From Longimicrobium sp. (GTDB lineage: Bacteria > Gemmatimonadota > Gemmatimonadetes > Longimicrobiales > Longimicrobiaceae), in assembly GCF_036388275.1 (NCBI RefSeq), contig NZ_DASVSF010000055.1, positions 37,426 through 101,425 of the forward strand: 64,000 nt of DNA, given 5' to 3'. Shown piece by piece: positions 16,768 to 25,124 of the stretch (the stretch's first letter is position 1; every line of letters begins with the position of its first letter). Position numbers and translations under genes: made by a program. Below the pieces are notes generated by a model that did no database searches, was not told the DNA's origin, and saw nothing but the letters and a program-made list of their open reading frames with translations.

Positions 16768-16962
16768 GCGGGGCTCACGGATGCGGATGCAGCGAAACGG
16801 CGCGCCGGGGCGGCGCGGGGACGGAACCTGCGTACGGAAGGCGGGGCCGCGGGTTTCAGCAGGGAACCAAAGGACGGACGCACGGGGTACGCAGTACCTG
16901 GTGCTTTCGCGCCACTATCGCGTTGGAGGGGAAACGTTTAGATTTCCCCCATCCTGCATCAC

Positions 16963-16982
16963 GACCGAACGTTCGAACGGTC
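16963..16982. promoter_or_regulatory. Overlapping palindromes upstream of a secreted-protein gene
   Basis: GACCGAACGTTCGAACGGTC contains two overlapping perfect 10-bp palindromes, CGAACGTTCG and CGTTCGAACG, about 64 bases before the ATG at 17046. Its position suits an operator. The half sites GAAC/GTTC recall LexA-type sites but the spacing does not match a known box. Confidence 0.35.
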
Positions 16983-17045
16983 ATCGCCGCCCGCGGGCGG
17001 TGCACGCCGCGGTTCCACTTCTCTCTGCATCTTGGAGGATTTGCC

Positions 17046-17597
17046 ATGCGCCGTCAACGCATCCTGAGCCTGTCGCTGGTTGCCCTGTTCGCCTTTGGCC
17101 TGCCGTCGGCGGTACAGGCGCAGCAGTCGCAGCTCCGGGGCACGTGGACGCTCAATCGTCAGCAGAGCGACGACATCAACGCCAAGATCAACACCACCGT
17201 GGCGCGGATGAACATGGTCGTTCGCCAGATCGCCCGTCCGCGCCTGCGCAGCACCAACACCGCGTACCCGCAGCTGGTGCTGACGCACGACGCCACCAAC
17301 ATCCGCGTCGACATGCAGGGGCGCCCCTCGGTTTCCAGCCCCGCCAACGGCCAGCCGGTGCTGTGGCACCGCGAAACCGGCCGCACCTGCCCGCAGATGA
17401 AGGGCGACTGCGTCCGCGTGAGCACCGAGTGGGAGAACGGCCGCCTGGAGCAGACCTTTCAGGCCGAGGACGGCCGCCGCGTGAACGTCTACACCGTGAG
17501 CGCCGACGGCAACACGCTGACGATGAACGTCACCATCACCAGCCCGCGCCTGCCGCAGCCGCTTACCTACCGCCTGGTGTACAACCGCGCGCGGTAA
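17046..17597 (+). CDS. Secreted protein of unknown function
   Basis: A 183-residue protein with a clear signal peptide (residues 1-25, ending VQAQ). The mature part reads as a lipocalin-like or calycin-like beta domain: LRGTWTLNRQQSDDINAKI, LVLTHDATNIRVDM, VSTEWENGRLEQTFQAEDG and NTLTMNVTITSPRL. Alternating hydrophobic strands and the GTWxLN opening are typical of small periplasmic proteins that follow 'mass of trait' lipocalin-like folds. A GGAGG site lies 7 nt before the ATG. Function is not known. Confidence 0.8.
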   Translation: MRRQRILSLSLVALFAFGLPSAVQAQQSQLRGTWTLNRQQSDDINAKINTTVARMNMVVRQIARPRLRSTNTAYPQLVLTHDATNIRVDMQGRPSVSSPANGQPVLWHRETGRTCPQMKGDCVRVSTEWENGRLEQTFQAEDGRRVNVYTVSADGNTLTMNVTITSPRLPQPLTYRLVYNRAR

Positions 17598-17620
17598 GCT
17601 CCGCACGGAGTCGTCGGACG

Positions 17621-17659
17621 AACGAGAAAGGCGGCCCCGCGAGGGCCGCCTTTCTCGTT
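17621..17659. terminator. Bidirectional hairpin terminator
   Basis: A near-perfect 17-bp stem (AACGAGAAAGGCGGCCC at 17621-17637, complement 17643-17659) with a 5-nt loop, located between the converging genes ending at 17597 and 17669. Confidence 0.8.
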
Positions 17660-17668
17660 CCCGGCACC

Positions 17669-18412
17669 TTACGCCCCCGCCTCGCGGTCCGGGTGCTGCA
17701 CCTCGCCATCGTCGAACTCGGCGGGGAGCAGCGAGGGAACGATGCCGCCGCGCGTTTCCCAGGCATCGAACACCTCGGCGTAGCGCAGGCCGTACGGCTC
17801 GCCCGTCACGCGCAGCCGCCGGTCGATCCATTCCGCGTTGCCGAAGCCGATGTTTTCCCGGTAGAAGCGGCCCAGCTCGTGGATCTGCTCGCGGAAGGGC
17901 TCCACGTCCACCGCCACGGCGGGCAGCGCGGAGTGGGCGCCGCGAAAGGTGAAGACGGGCACCGGTGCGCGGTGCGGCTGCCCGGGGCCCACCACCTTGG
18001 CGATGCGGGCCAGGGTGATGGCGTCGCGGAAGATCTTGCCGCTGGCCTGGTGGTCGGGGTGGCGCATGCCGCGCCCCCAGGCGTCGCCCCAGGTGAGCAG
18101 CGCGTCGGGGCGAATCTCCGCTAACAGCCGGGCGACGCGGTGGGCGCTCTCGGGACTGGCGTCGATCGAGCAGTCCGCGAAGTCCATGAACCGCGTTTCC
18201 ACACCCAGGATTTCGCCCGCGCGGCGGCCGTGCTCCTCGCGCCGGGCGGCCACCTCGGCGGTGGGGATGGGGCCCAGCGCCTCCGTCATCTCTCCGCGCG
18301 TCAGCCACACCACCACCACGCGGTCGCCCCGCGCCCGCTGGGCCAGGATGGTTCCCGCGGCCCCCACCTCGTCGTCCGGGTGGGCCAGCCCCACCAGCAG
18401 CGTTTTCTGCAT
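17669..18412 (-). CDS. PIG-L family deacetylase (LmbE-like)
   Basis: A 247-residue protein. The zinc motif GLAHPDDEVGAAGT is at residues 8-21 and the second ligand region GMRHPDHQASG near 115. The family removes N-acetyl groups from GlcNAc-type sugars, mycothiol or bacillithiol precursors. The length and the C-terminal GFGNAEWIDRRLRVTGEPYGLRYAEVF-type segment (abbreviated) fit BshB-like enzymes, but no bshA or bshC is nearby, so no symbol is given. Confidence 0.88.
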   Translation of the reverse strand: MQKTLLVGLAHPDDEVGAAGTILAQRARGDRVVVVWLTRGEMTEALGPIPTAEVAARREEHGRRAGEILGVETRFMDFADCSIDASPESAHRVARLLAEIRPDALLTWGDAWGRGMRHPDHQASGKIFRDAITLARIAKVVGPGQPHRAPVPVFTFRGAHSALPAVAVDVEPFREQIHELGRFYRENIGFGNAEWIDRRLRVTGEPYGLRYAEVFDAWETRGGIVPSLLPAEFDDGEVQHPDREAGA

Positions 18413-18549
18413 CCGTCCTCGTCTCCCGTTCGCACGCGCTCCGTGGGGCGGAAATGTCCGCGCTGCCGGCGGCTACGGCAAGGCGCGTGCATCCGCGCGC
18501 CCACAGCGCCATGGGACGAGGTCCGCGTGAGCGGATCGGTGCTGGCGGA

Positions 18550-18813
18550 TCATCGAGTGACGATCGCGGGTACCTCGCCCGGCTCCGCATCCGCCCACCG
18601 CGGCGCGGGATCGGCGGCCGGGATCGCGATCCGCTCCGGGCGCGGCGGCGAGATCCGCATCCGCTCGTCCGCGTCCTCCGTGTCGACGGGCAGCGGCCGG
18701 CGACTGGCGAAGAGCGTCGCGAACACGTCGTCCATCCGCCGCTGGAGCGCGGGAGAGACGCGACTGTCGGCGCACGCCGCAAGCTCCGCTCGCTCACCTC
18801 CGATCATCGCCAT
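18550..18813 (-). CDS. Small hypothetical protein
   Basis: An 87-residue frame beginning MAMIGGERAELAACADSRVS, with a predicted helix RRMDDVFATLF and an acidic, Pro-rich C-terminal half. It lies 137 bases upstream of the PIG-L gene on the same strand. A GGAGGTGA-like site precedes the second ATG (18807). I do not recognise it; codon use looks normal for the genome, but it could be a chance frame in GC-rich DNA. Confidence 0.4.
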   Translation of the reverse strand: MAMIGGERAELAACADSRVSPALQRRMDDVFATLFASRRPLPVDTEDADERMRISPPRPERIAIPAADPAPRWADAEPGEVPAIVTR

Positions 18814-19078
18814 CCACCCCCCAGAGTCGCCGGTTGACACCCGCCGTCGTGAGGGCGTCAATGTACCGAATGAAAACCGAAGATGCAAGTTTTTGATTCG
18901 GGTGGACGGCCGTTAGTAGAGACGTGCCTGTCCGCGGCGGTATGGATCCTTCCCGTCTGGTGAGTCGTGGTGAATCCGCGCACGGGCGTGGGGGAAAGGC
19001 GGTTTGCGGCCCTTTCCACGCGGCGGCGGTTGGACATAGCTTCGAGCGGCGCACCGATCACCCTAGACCCGGATTCCG

Positions 19079-20239
19079 TTGCTCGCGGCTCTGCTCTACT
19101 CCCTTCCGTGGCTGCTCCTTCCCGTGCTGGTGGCCGCGTTCGTCCGGCGGCGGCCCCGACTGGACGAGTGCCCGCCGGTGGCGGATGGAGACGCCCCGCT
19201 GGTGACGGTGATCGTCCCCGCGCGGAACGAGGCGCACAACGTGGGCGACTGCGTGAGCGGGCTGCTGGCGTCCGCGTATCTCCGCCTGCGGGTGGTCGTG
19301 GTGGACGACGCTTCCGAGGACGGCACGGCGGCAGTCGCGCTGGGGGCGGGAAAGGGCGATCCACGGCTGCTCGTGATCGATGCCGCGCCGCTGCCGGCCG
19401 GGTGGTTCGGCAAGCCGTGGGCGTGCGAGCAAGGGGTGCGGCAGGCGGAGGGCGAGCTGATCGCCTTCTGCGACGCCGACATGCGCGTGGAGCCGGAACT
19501 GGTGGGGCGGAGCGTGGCGGCGCTGAGGGCGCACGGGGCGGCGCTGCTGTCGGCGGTGCCGCGCCAGGTGCTGGGCGGGTTCTGGGAGCGCGTGGTGATG
19601 GCGCAGGTGGGAATGCTGTTCCTTGCCCGCTACCCTGACGCCGGGCGCGTCAACCGTTCCCCCCGCACCCGCGACAAGATCGCGCTCGGCGGATACATTC
19701 TCGTGCGGCGCGACGCGTACCAGGCCGTGGGCGGACACCGCGCCGTGCGCCACGAGGTGTCGGAAGACATGGCGCTGGCCCAGCGCTTTCACGCGGCCGG
19801 CCACGCGCCCGTGCTGGTGCACGCCGAGCCGTACCTCCGGGTGAGGATGTACCGCTCGCTGGCGGAAATCGTGGAGGGGTGGGGAAAGAACCTGGCGAGC
19901 TCGTCCACGCGGACGGCGCCGGGTCCGCTCGCCGTGCTGGTGCCCTGGCTGCTGGTGAGCGGCCTGTTCTTCTTCTGGCTGCTGCCGCCGCTGGTGCTGG
20001 TTCGCGGCGCGCTGGGCATCGTGGGCGCGCCGTGGGTTCCGGCGGCCGGTTTGGCGCAGGCCGTGTCGCTCGGGTTCTGGGCGGCCATGTACCGGCGCGA
20101 GGGGCAAAACCCGCTCTACGCGGCCCTGGCGCCGCTGGGTGCGCTGGTGATGGCGGCAATCATCATCCGCAGCCTGCTGAGCGGCGGGCGCGTGACGTGG
20201 AAGGGCCGGCGATACGCGCCGGCCGCCGCGCGGGGATGA
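19079..20239 (+). CDS. Membrane glycosyltransferase, GT2 family (CrtQ-like)
   Basis: A 386-residue protein beginning at TTG. An N-terminal membrane anchor is followed by a GT-A domain: VTVIVPARNEAHNVGDCV, VVVVDDASEDGT, FCDADMRVEPE (DxD metal site) and the acceptor motif HEVSEDMALAQRF. Two or three C-terminal hydrophobic helices (LLVSGLFFFWLLPPLVLV and others) complete a processive-type architecture. It would transfer a sugar at the cytoplasmic membrane. It opens a three-gene set with an SRPBCC protein and a PrsW protease, 13 and 18 bases apart. Confidence 0.85.
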   Translation: MLAALLYSLPWLLLPVLVAAFVRRRPRLDECPPVADGDAPLVTVIVPARNEAHNVGDCVSGLLASAYLRLRVVVVDDASEDGTAAVALGAGKGDPRLLVIDAAPLPAGWFGKPWACEQGVRQAEGELIAFCDADMRVEPELVGRSVAALRAHGAALLSAVPRQVLGGFWERVVMAQVGMLFLARYPDAGRVNRSPRTRDKIALGGYILVRRDAYQAVGGHRAVRHEVSEDMALAQRFHAAGHAPVLVHAEPYLRVRMYRSLAEIVEGWGKNLASSSTRTAPGPLAVLVPWLLVSGLFFFWLLPPLVLVRGALGIVGAPWVPAAGLAQAVSLGFWAAMYRREGQNPLYAALAPLGALVMAAIIIRSLLSGGRVTWKGRRYAPAAARG

Positions 20240-20252
20240 ACGAGGGCCGACG

Positions 20253-20711
20253 ATGAAGCTGCACGTGCTCGACCGCACCCAGCGGGTGCCGATTCCGCTG
20301 GAGCAGGCGTGGGACTTCTTTTCCGACGCGCGCAACCTGGCGACGATCACCCCGCCCGAGATGGGCTTCGAGGTCACGTCGCCGCTGCCCGAGCGCATGT
20401 ACGCGGGGATGATCATCATCTACCGCGTCCGCCCGCTGCTGGGCGTTCCCGTCACCTGGGTGACGGAGATCACGCACGTGGAAGAGCAGGTGCGCTTCGT
20501 GGACGAGCAGCGCTTCGGCCCGTACCGCTTCTGGCATCACCAGCACCTGTTCCGCGCGATTCCGGGCGGCGTGGAGATGCGCGACATCGTGCACTACGCG
20601 CTGCCGCCGGGCGGCGGCGTGGCGCGCCGCTGGCTGGTGACGCCCAAGCTGGAACAGATCTTCGACTACCGGCGCAAGGTGTTGCATGACCGGTTCGGCC
20701 TGCTGGCCTGA
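20253..20711 (+). CDS. SRPBCC (START/Bet v1-like) ligand-binding protein
   Basis: A 152-residue helix-grip domain: VPIPLEQAWDFFSDARNLATITPPEMGF-type N-terminus (shown in part), a strand pair EITHVEEQVRFVDEQRFGPY, FWHHQHLF and a C-terminal helix KLEQIFDYRRKVLHDRF. This is the subgroup often annotated as cell-division-inhibitor SulA-associated or cyclase/dehydrase-like, binding hydrophobic ligands. It starts 14 bases after the glycosyltransferase and is likely co-transcribed. Confidence 0.86.
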   Translation: MKLHVLDRTQRVPIPLEQAWDFFSDARNLATITPPEMGFEVTSPLPERMYAGMIIIYRVRPLLGVPVTWVTEITHVEEQVRFVDEQRFGPYRFWHHQHLFRAIPGGVEMRDIVHYALPPGGGVARRWLVTPKLEQIFDYRRKVLHDRFGLLA

Positions 20712-20729
20712 TCCCCCCTCCCGCATCCG

Positions 20730-21899
20730 ATGAACTCGCAGGAAACGGGCTTTCCCGCGTTCCCCCGCCTGGTGCACGAGGCACAGCCGCACCCCATGCT
20801 CACGCGCGGGGCGCTGCTTTGCGGCGTGCTGAGCCTTGCCATCATCGCGTCGCAGCTGGGGCCGCGGGCGTTCCTGCTGGGCTTTGCCGTCGCGGCGCTG
20901 CCGGTGCCCATCTACGTGGTGCTCGTCCTGTGGCTGGACAGGTTCGAGCCGGAGCCGGCGCGTACCCTGGCGCAGACCTTTGCGTGGGGCGCCACGGTGG
21001 CCGTGTTCGTTGCGCTGATCGTCAACTCGGTGACGGAAGAGGCGGTAGGCGGGGTGCTGGGGCCCGACGCGGGCGAGCTGTTCGGCAGCCTGGTGACCGC
21101 GCCGGTGATCGAGGAGGTGGCCAAGGGCGTGGCGCTGCTGCTGCTGTACCGCGAGCTCAAGGACGAGTTCGACGGGGTGATCGACGGCGTGGTGTACGCG
21201 TCGATGGTGGGGCTGGGCTTCGCGATGATCGAGAACGTGCAGTACTACGGCGACGCCATCGCGCGGGGCGACGAAAGCTCGGTGCTGACGTTCTTTCTGC
21301 GCGGCATGATGTCGCCATTCGCGCATCCGCTGTTCACCAGCATGTTCGGCATCGGGCTGGGGTACGTGCGCGAGCGGCACGGCCAGGGAACGCGCTGGCT
21401 GGCGCCGCTGCTGGGGCTGCTCGTAGCCGTGCTGCTGCACTCGTTGTGGAACCTGGCGGCGAGCTTCGAGGGCTGGTTCCTGGCCCTGTACCTGGCGGTG
21501 ATGCTGCCCGCGTTCCTGGCGGTGCTGGGGCTGATCTACCTGTCTCTGCTGCGCGAGGGACGCGTGCTGCGCCAGCACCTCGCCTCGCTTGTGGGAGACG
21601 GCGTGCTGACCGGTGAAGAGCTGGAGGCACTCTGCCGGGTGCGCGCGCGGCTGGAGGCCAGCATGGCGGCGTGGCGCCGGGGCGGGGTCACGCACTGGCG
21701 CGACCGCCGCGAGATGCACCGCATCGCGAGTGAGCTTGCGTTCCACCGGTGGCGGGTGCTGCGCGGGCTTTCGCTGGGGCCGGATGCGGACGCCGAGCGA
21801 GAGGCGGAATACCTGGGCCGCCTCTGCGAGCTGTGCGCCGTAGCCCGAACCCTGCAGGGCGGGCGTGATGCGGGTCCGGGCGGGGCTCTGCCGTCCTGA
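20730..21899 (+). CDS. PrsW family intramembrane metalloprotease
   Basis: A 389-residue polytopic protein. The CPBP/PrsW-type signatures are present: APVIEEVAKGVALLLL (EExxK), GLGFAMIENVQYY (E..N) and HPLFTSMFGIGLGY plus LLHSLWN (His ligands). About eight hydrophobic segments occupy residues 25-285; the last ~100 residues are a cytoplasmic, Arg-rich helical domain. PrsW proteins cleave anti-sigma factors in Bacillus; here the substrate is unknown. No sigma/anti-sigma pair is adjacent. Confidence 0.87.
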   Translation: MNSQETGFPAFPRLVHEAQPHPMLTRGALLCGVLSLAIIASQLGPRAFLLGFAVAALPVPIYVVLVLWLDRFEPEPARTLAQTFAWGATVAVFVALIVNSVTEEAVGGVLGPDAGELFGSLVTAPVIEEVAKGVALLLLYRELKDEFDGVIDGVVYASMVGLGFAMIENVQYYGDAIARGDESSVLTFFLRGMMSPFAHPLFTSMFGIGLGYVRERHGQGTRWLAPLLGLLVAVLLHSLWNLAASFEGWFLALYLAVMLPAFLAVLGLIYLSLLREGRVLRQHLASLVGDGVLTGEELEALCRVRARLEASMAAWRRGGVTHWRDRREMHRIASELAFHRWRVLRGLSLGPDADAEREAEYLGRLCELCAVARTLQGGRDAGPGGALPS

Positions 21900-22210
21900 A
21901 AGCTCATCCTGTCAGACCGCAACGAGCCCTGTCATCCTGACCCCGAAGCCACACCGAGCCCTGTCATCCTGAGGCCCAAGCGCGGCCGAATTTGCCCGCA
22001 GCACCCCCTTCGCGGGCCGAAGGATCTAGCCAGGCGCCACTTCTCAACCGGCGCGCGGCAGCGGTCACGGACCCCGAGGACTCGAATGCGGCGGCAAGGG
22101 GCCCCGCAGAGCAGAGCCTGGCACCGGCCCCGGCACGGGCGACTGAAGTCGCTGCGTCGCTGCAACAACCACACGAAGTCAACGCCTGCGCGGACTGGCT
22201 TGTTTCGGTG
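21900..22210. repeat. Intergenic repeat cluster (families R3 and R4)
   Basis: No gene is visible. The unit CTGTCATCCTGA recurs at about 21929 and 21962 (a degenerate CTGTCAGACC is at 21909) and is followed by CGAAGGATCTAGCCAGGCG near 22019. The R4 double hairpin (GCGACTGAAGTCGC ... GCCTGCGCGGACTGG) closes it at 22138-22199. The same order of elements, more diverged, is found at 41.9-42.1 kb, so this is a composite mobile-type or expanding intergenic element. Confidence 0.75.
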
Positions 22211-22423
22211 TGAGGCGGTCTGGGTGGCGCGTCCGGACTTCGCGTGGGCGTGCGGGTGAAGCCCTGAGCGGGTCGCGACAGCGGCCCGTGTCGGGGCTTG
22301 CGATGCAAAGAAGTGCGTCAAGACTCTGGCCGAAGTCGAATGGCCGCACTACTTTCGGCGGCGGACGGCGTTGTGCGCCGGCCGCGCTTTCGCTTTCCTG
22401 CTTTCCCCAGTACCGAAGTCCAC

Positions 22424-24718
22424 ATGCACCGGAAGATCTCCACCGGCCTCGTCGTGCTGAGCGCGCTCGGTGCCGCCGCGTGCACCGGGGGGCGCCCGCC
22501 CGCCGCGCCGGCACCCGCGCCAGCCGTCGTCCAGGCGCCGCCGCCCCCGGCCGACACGCTGCGTCCCATCGGCGAGGGGTTCGGGCTGCAGGGCACCCGT
22601 CCCGAGGCCATCGGCGGCGACCTGCTGGGCACGGCCCAGTACGACCTGCCGGTGGTGGCCAACGAGTGGGTGCGTCTGGAGGTGGACTTCCTCGTCAACC
22701 AGCGCAAGTCCGTAGTCGCCGGCTGGCTGCGGCAGGCGGACCGCTATGACGAGTGGGTGCGCGACGTCTTTGCATCGTACGGCATTCCGCGCGACCTGCA
22801 CCACCTGGGGATGGTGGAAAGCGGATACCGCCCCACCGTCCGCAGCCATGCGGGCGCCGTGGGGATGTGGCAGTTCATGCCCGCGACGGGGCGGGGGATG
22901 GGCCTGCGCATCGATTCGCTCGTGGACGAGCGGATGGACCCGGTGCGCGCCACGCACGCAGCCGCGCGCCACCTGCGCCAGCTGAACCGCGAGTTCCGGG
23001 GAGACTGGGCGCTCGCCGCGGCGGCGTACAACGCGGGCTCCGGCCGCATCAACCGCGGGCTGGGCCGGTTCAATGCGACGAACTTCTGGGACCTCGCGCA
23101 GCGCGGCGACCTGGCGCAGGAAACCCGGCACTACGTTCCCCGGCTGTACGCCGTCACCATCATCGCCAAGGACCCGGCGCGCTTCGGGTATCCCGCGCCC
23201 AGCGGCCCCGGCGAGCGCTTCTCGTACGACAGCATTCGGGTAGACCTGGCCACGCCGCTTTCCGTGCTGGCCCAGGCCGGCAACCTTCCGGTGCAGCAGC
23301 TGGTGGATCTGAACCCGCACATGCTTCGGCAGGTGGCGCCCGCCAACTACTTCGTGTGGGTGCCGGCGGGGCAGGCCGCGGGCCTGCGGCAGGCCTACGC
23401 CGATTCGGAGTTCCGGCGGCGCGGCGGGTTTTCGTACTACCGCGTCCGCGAGGGCGATTCACTGCAGCGCCTTGCCGATCTTTCGGGTGTTTCGCAGGAG
23501 CGCATCCGCTCGCTGAACCTGTCCACGAACCTGGATGCCCTGCGTCCCGGCGAGCGCCTGCGCCTCTTTGCCGACGCCGCCCGCACGCTGAACGCGCGCC
23601 CCGCGGAGCGTGTGGCACGGCGCGAGAGCCGCGAGTCCGAGCGCGATTCGGCGAGCACGGAAGGCCGCTCGTCCAGGAGCCGGTCGTCGGAGAGCCGGGG
23701 CGAGCGCTCCGCCAGCTCGGATCGTGAGGGCCGCTCCGCCGAGTCGCGCAACGCGTCCGCCTCGCGCTCGTCGCCCGAACGCAGCAATTCGGCGGAGCGG
23801 AGCAGCGAGCGCTCGTCGTCGGCGCGCCGGACGGAGTCGGGCGAGTCGCGGCCGGGGCGCTCGGCCTCCTCCACGACGCGATCAGACTCGTCGTCCGGCG
23901 CCTCGTCCCGGAACTCGAGCGGATCGTCGTCGCGTAACGGTGCATCGTCGTCCAGCGGCGCGTCCTCTACGCGCACTGGGACGTCCGGCACTTCCTCGCC
24001 GTCTGCGCGTAACGCATCATCGTCCAGCGGCGCCTCGCCGAGCCGCACCCACAAGGTAGAAGACGGCGAATCGCTGTGGGGGATCGCGCGGAAGTACGAC
24101 GTGACGGTGGAAGCCGTGCGCGCGGCCAATGACATGGAAAGCGAATCCATTCAGCCCGGCCAGACGCTCCGCATCCCGCGCGCATCGTCATCCGCCACCG
24201 CGAGCACGTCGCGGCCGGATTCCGCGCGGCGGTCCACCAGCACCTCCACACGTGCCTCGGACGGTGAGCGCCGCGCTTCGTCCGCCAGCAGCGGGTCCGC
24301 GCGCACGCCGTCCACCGGGTCGGCCGAGCGACGGGCTTCGGCTTCGACGTCCAGCTCCGGCGAACGCCGCACGGGTTCTCGTGCGGATTCCTCCGCCTCC
24401 AGGGAGCGCCGGGCTTCGACTTCGGCATCGGGGAGTGCTTCGGGCGAGCGCGGCTCGTCGTCGGCCGGATCGTCCGAGCGCCGTTCCTCGACGGCCGCAT
24501 CCGGCCAGCGGGCGAACTCGACGGCATCGAGTGCGCGCGCGGCAGAATCGGGGAGCCGGTCCGCGCGGCGGCATCACACGGTGGCGAGCGGGGAAACGCT
24601 GTGGAGCATCGCGCGGCAGTACAACACGAGCGTGGATACCCTGCGCCGCGCCAACAACCTGGCTTCCGACGCGCAGATCCAGCCCGGACAGCGCCTGGCC
24701 ATCCCCGCCGCCGACTGA
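22424..24718 (+). CDS. LysM-containing lytic transglycosylase with Ser/Arg-rich linkers (MltD-like lipoprotein)
   Basis: A 764-residue envelope enzyme. The lipoprotein signal ends at Cys20 (LSALGAAAC). The SLT domain spans about 110-260: LHHLGMVESGYRPTVRSHAG carries the catalytic Glu132, followed by GAVGMWQFMPATGRGMGL and AAAAYNAGSGRIN. LysM domains are at about 338-385, 541-585 and 716-760 (HTVASGETLWSIARQYN). Between them are two long linkers built almost entirely of Ser, Arg, Glu, Ala and Gly, including many RSS, SSGAS and SAERR units. MltD enzymes usually have much shorter spacers. It would cut peptidoglycan at the outer membrane. Confidence 0.9.
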   Translation: MHRKISTGLVVLSALGAAACTGGRPPAAPAPAPAVVQAPPPPADTLRPIGEGFGLQGTRPEAIGGDLLGTAQYDLPVVANEWVRLEVDFLVNQRKSVVAGWLRQADRYDEWVRDVFASYGIPRDLHHLGMVESGYRPTVRSHAGAVGMWQFMPATGRGMGLRIDSLVDERMDPVRATHAAARHLRQLNREFRGDWALAAAAYNAGSGRINRGLGRFNATNFWDLAQRGDLAQETRHYVPRLYAVTIIAKDPARFGYPAPSGPGERFSYDSIRVDLATPLSVLAQAGNLPVQQLVDLNPHMLRQVAPANYFVWVPAGQAAGLRQAYADSEFRRRGGFSYYRVREGDSLQRLADLSGVSQERIRSLNLSTNLDALRPGERLRLFADAARTLNARPAERVARRESRESERDSASTEGRSSRSRSSESRGERSASSDREGRSAESRNASASRSSPERSNSAERSSERSSSARRTESGESRPGRSASSTTRSDSSSGASSRNSSGSSSRNGASSSSGASSTRTGTSGTSSPSARNASSSSGASPSRTHKVEDGESLWGIARKYDVTVEAVRAANDMESESIQPGQTLRIPRASSSATASTSRPDSARRSTSTSTRASDGERRASSASSGSARTPSTGSAERRASASTSSSGERRTGSRADSSASRERRASTSASGSASGERGSSSAGSSERRSSTAASGQRANSTASSARAAESGSRSARRHHTVASGETLWSIARQYNTSVDTLRRANNLASDAQIQPGQRLAIPAAD

Positions 24719-24738
24719 CGCGCGGATCGCGAAACATC

Positions 24739-24775
24739 ATCACCCCCGGCGGGCGCCTGGCCTGCCGGGGGTGAT
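24739..24775. terminator. Intrinsic terminator after the transglycosylase
   Basis: A 12-bp perfect stem (ATCACCCCCGGC at 24739-24750, complement 24764-24775) with a 13-nt loop, followed by TTTC. It starts 20 bases after the stop codon. Confidence 0.8.
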
Positions 24776-25124
24776 TTTCATTGGATGACTGACGTGGATG
24801 GATTCGAGCGGGCCGCCGCTACGGTTCGTCACGCGGGGTGTGTGGCGGATCCCTCGGTCGCTGCGGTCTACGTCGCCAGGGCCGGTTCGGCGTGGCCGCT
24901 CCGTCGGGATGACAGCATGAGCCGCATGTGCCGGAGCACGGTCGAATTCGCCCCTCTCCCGCTTGCGGGAGAGGGGCCGGGGGAGAGGCCGAGGCATGCG
25001 CCGGAGCCGGTCGAACCACACCCAAGCCCTCCAGCGCAGCCCGGCCGAGCGCCGATACTCGGCCCGGGCATCCAGCCCCGAGGCGCGTTCTTCGTAGTGA
25101 CCGCAGTTACCGTCGTGACCGTCG
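24776..25124. repeat. Intergenic repeats R2, R1 and R6
   Basis: The ~350-base gap between two converging genes is almost wholly repeat DNA. An R2 copy occupies 24838-24914 (GTGTGTGGCGGATCCCTCGG ... CCGTCGGGATGACAG). An R1 hairpin follows at 24948-24998 (core CTCTCCCGCTTGCGGGAGAG). R6 units of the GTGACCGCAGTTACCGTC type run from 25095 into the RDD gene end. No gene is seen. Confidence 0.8.
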
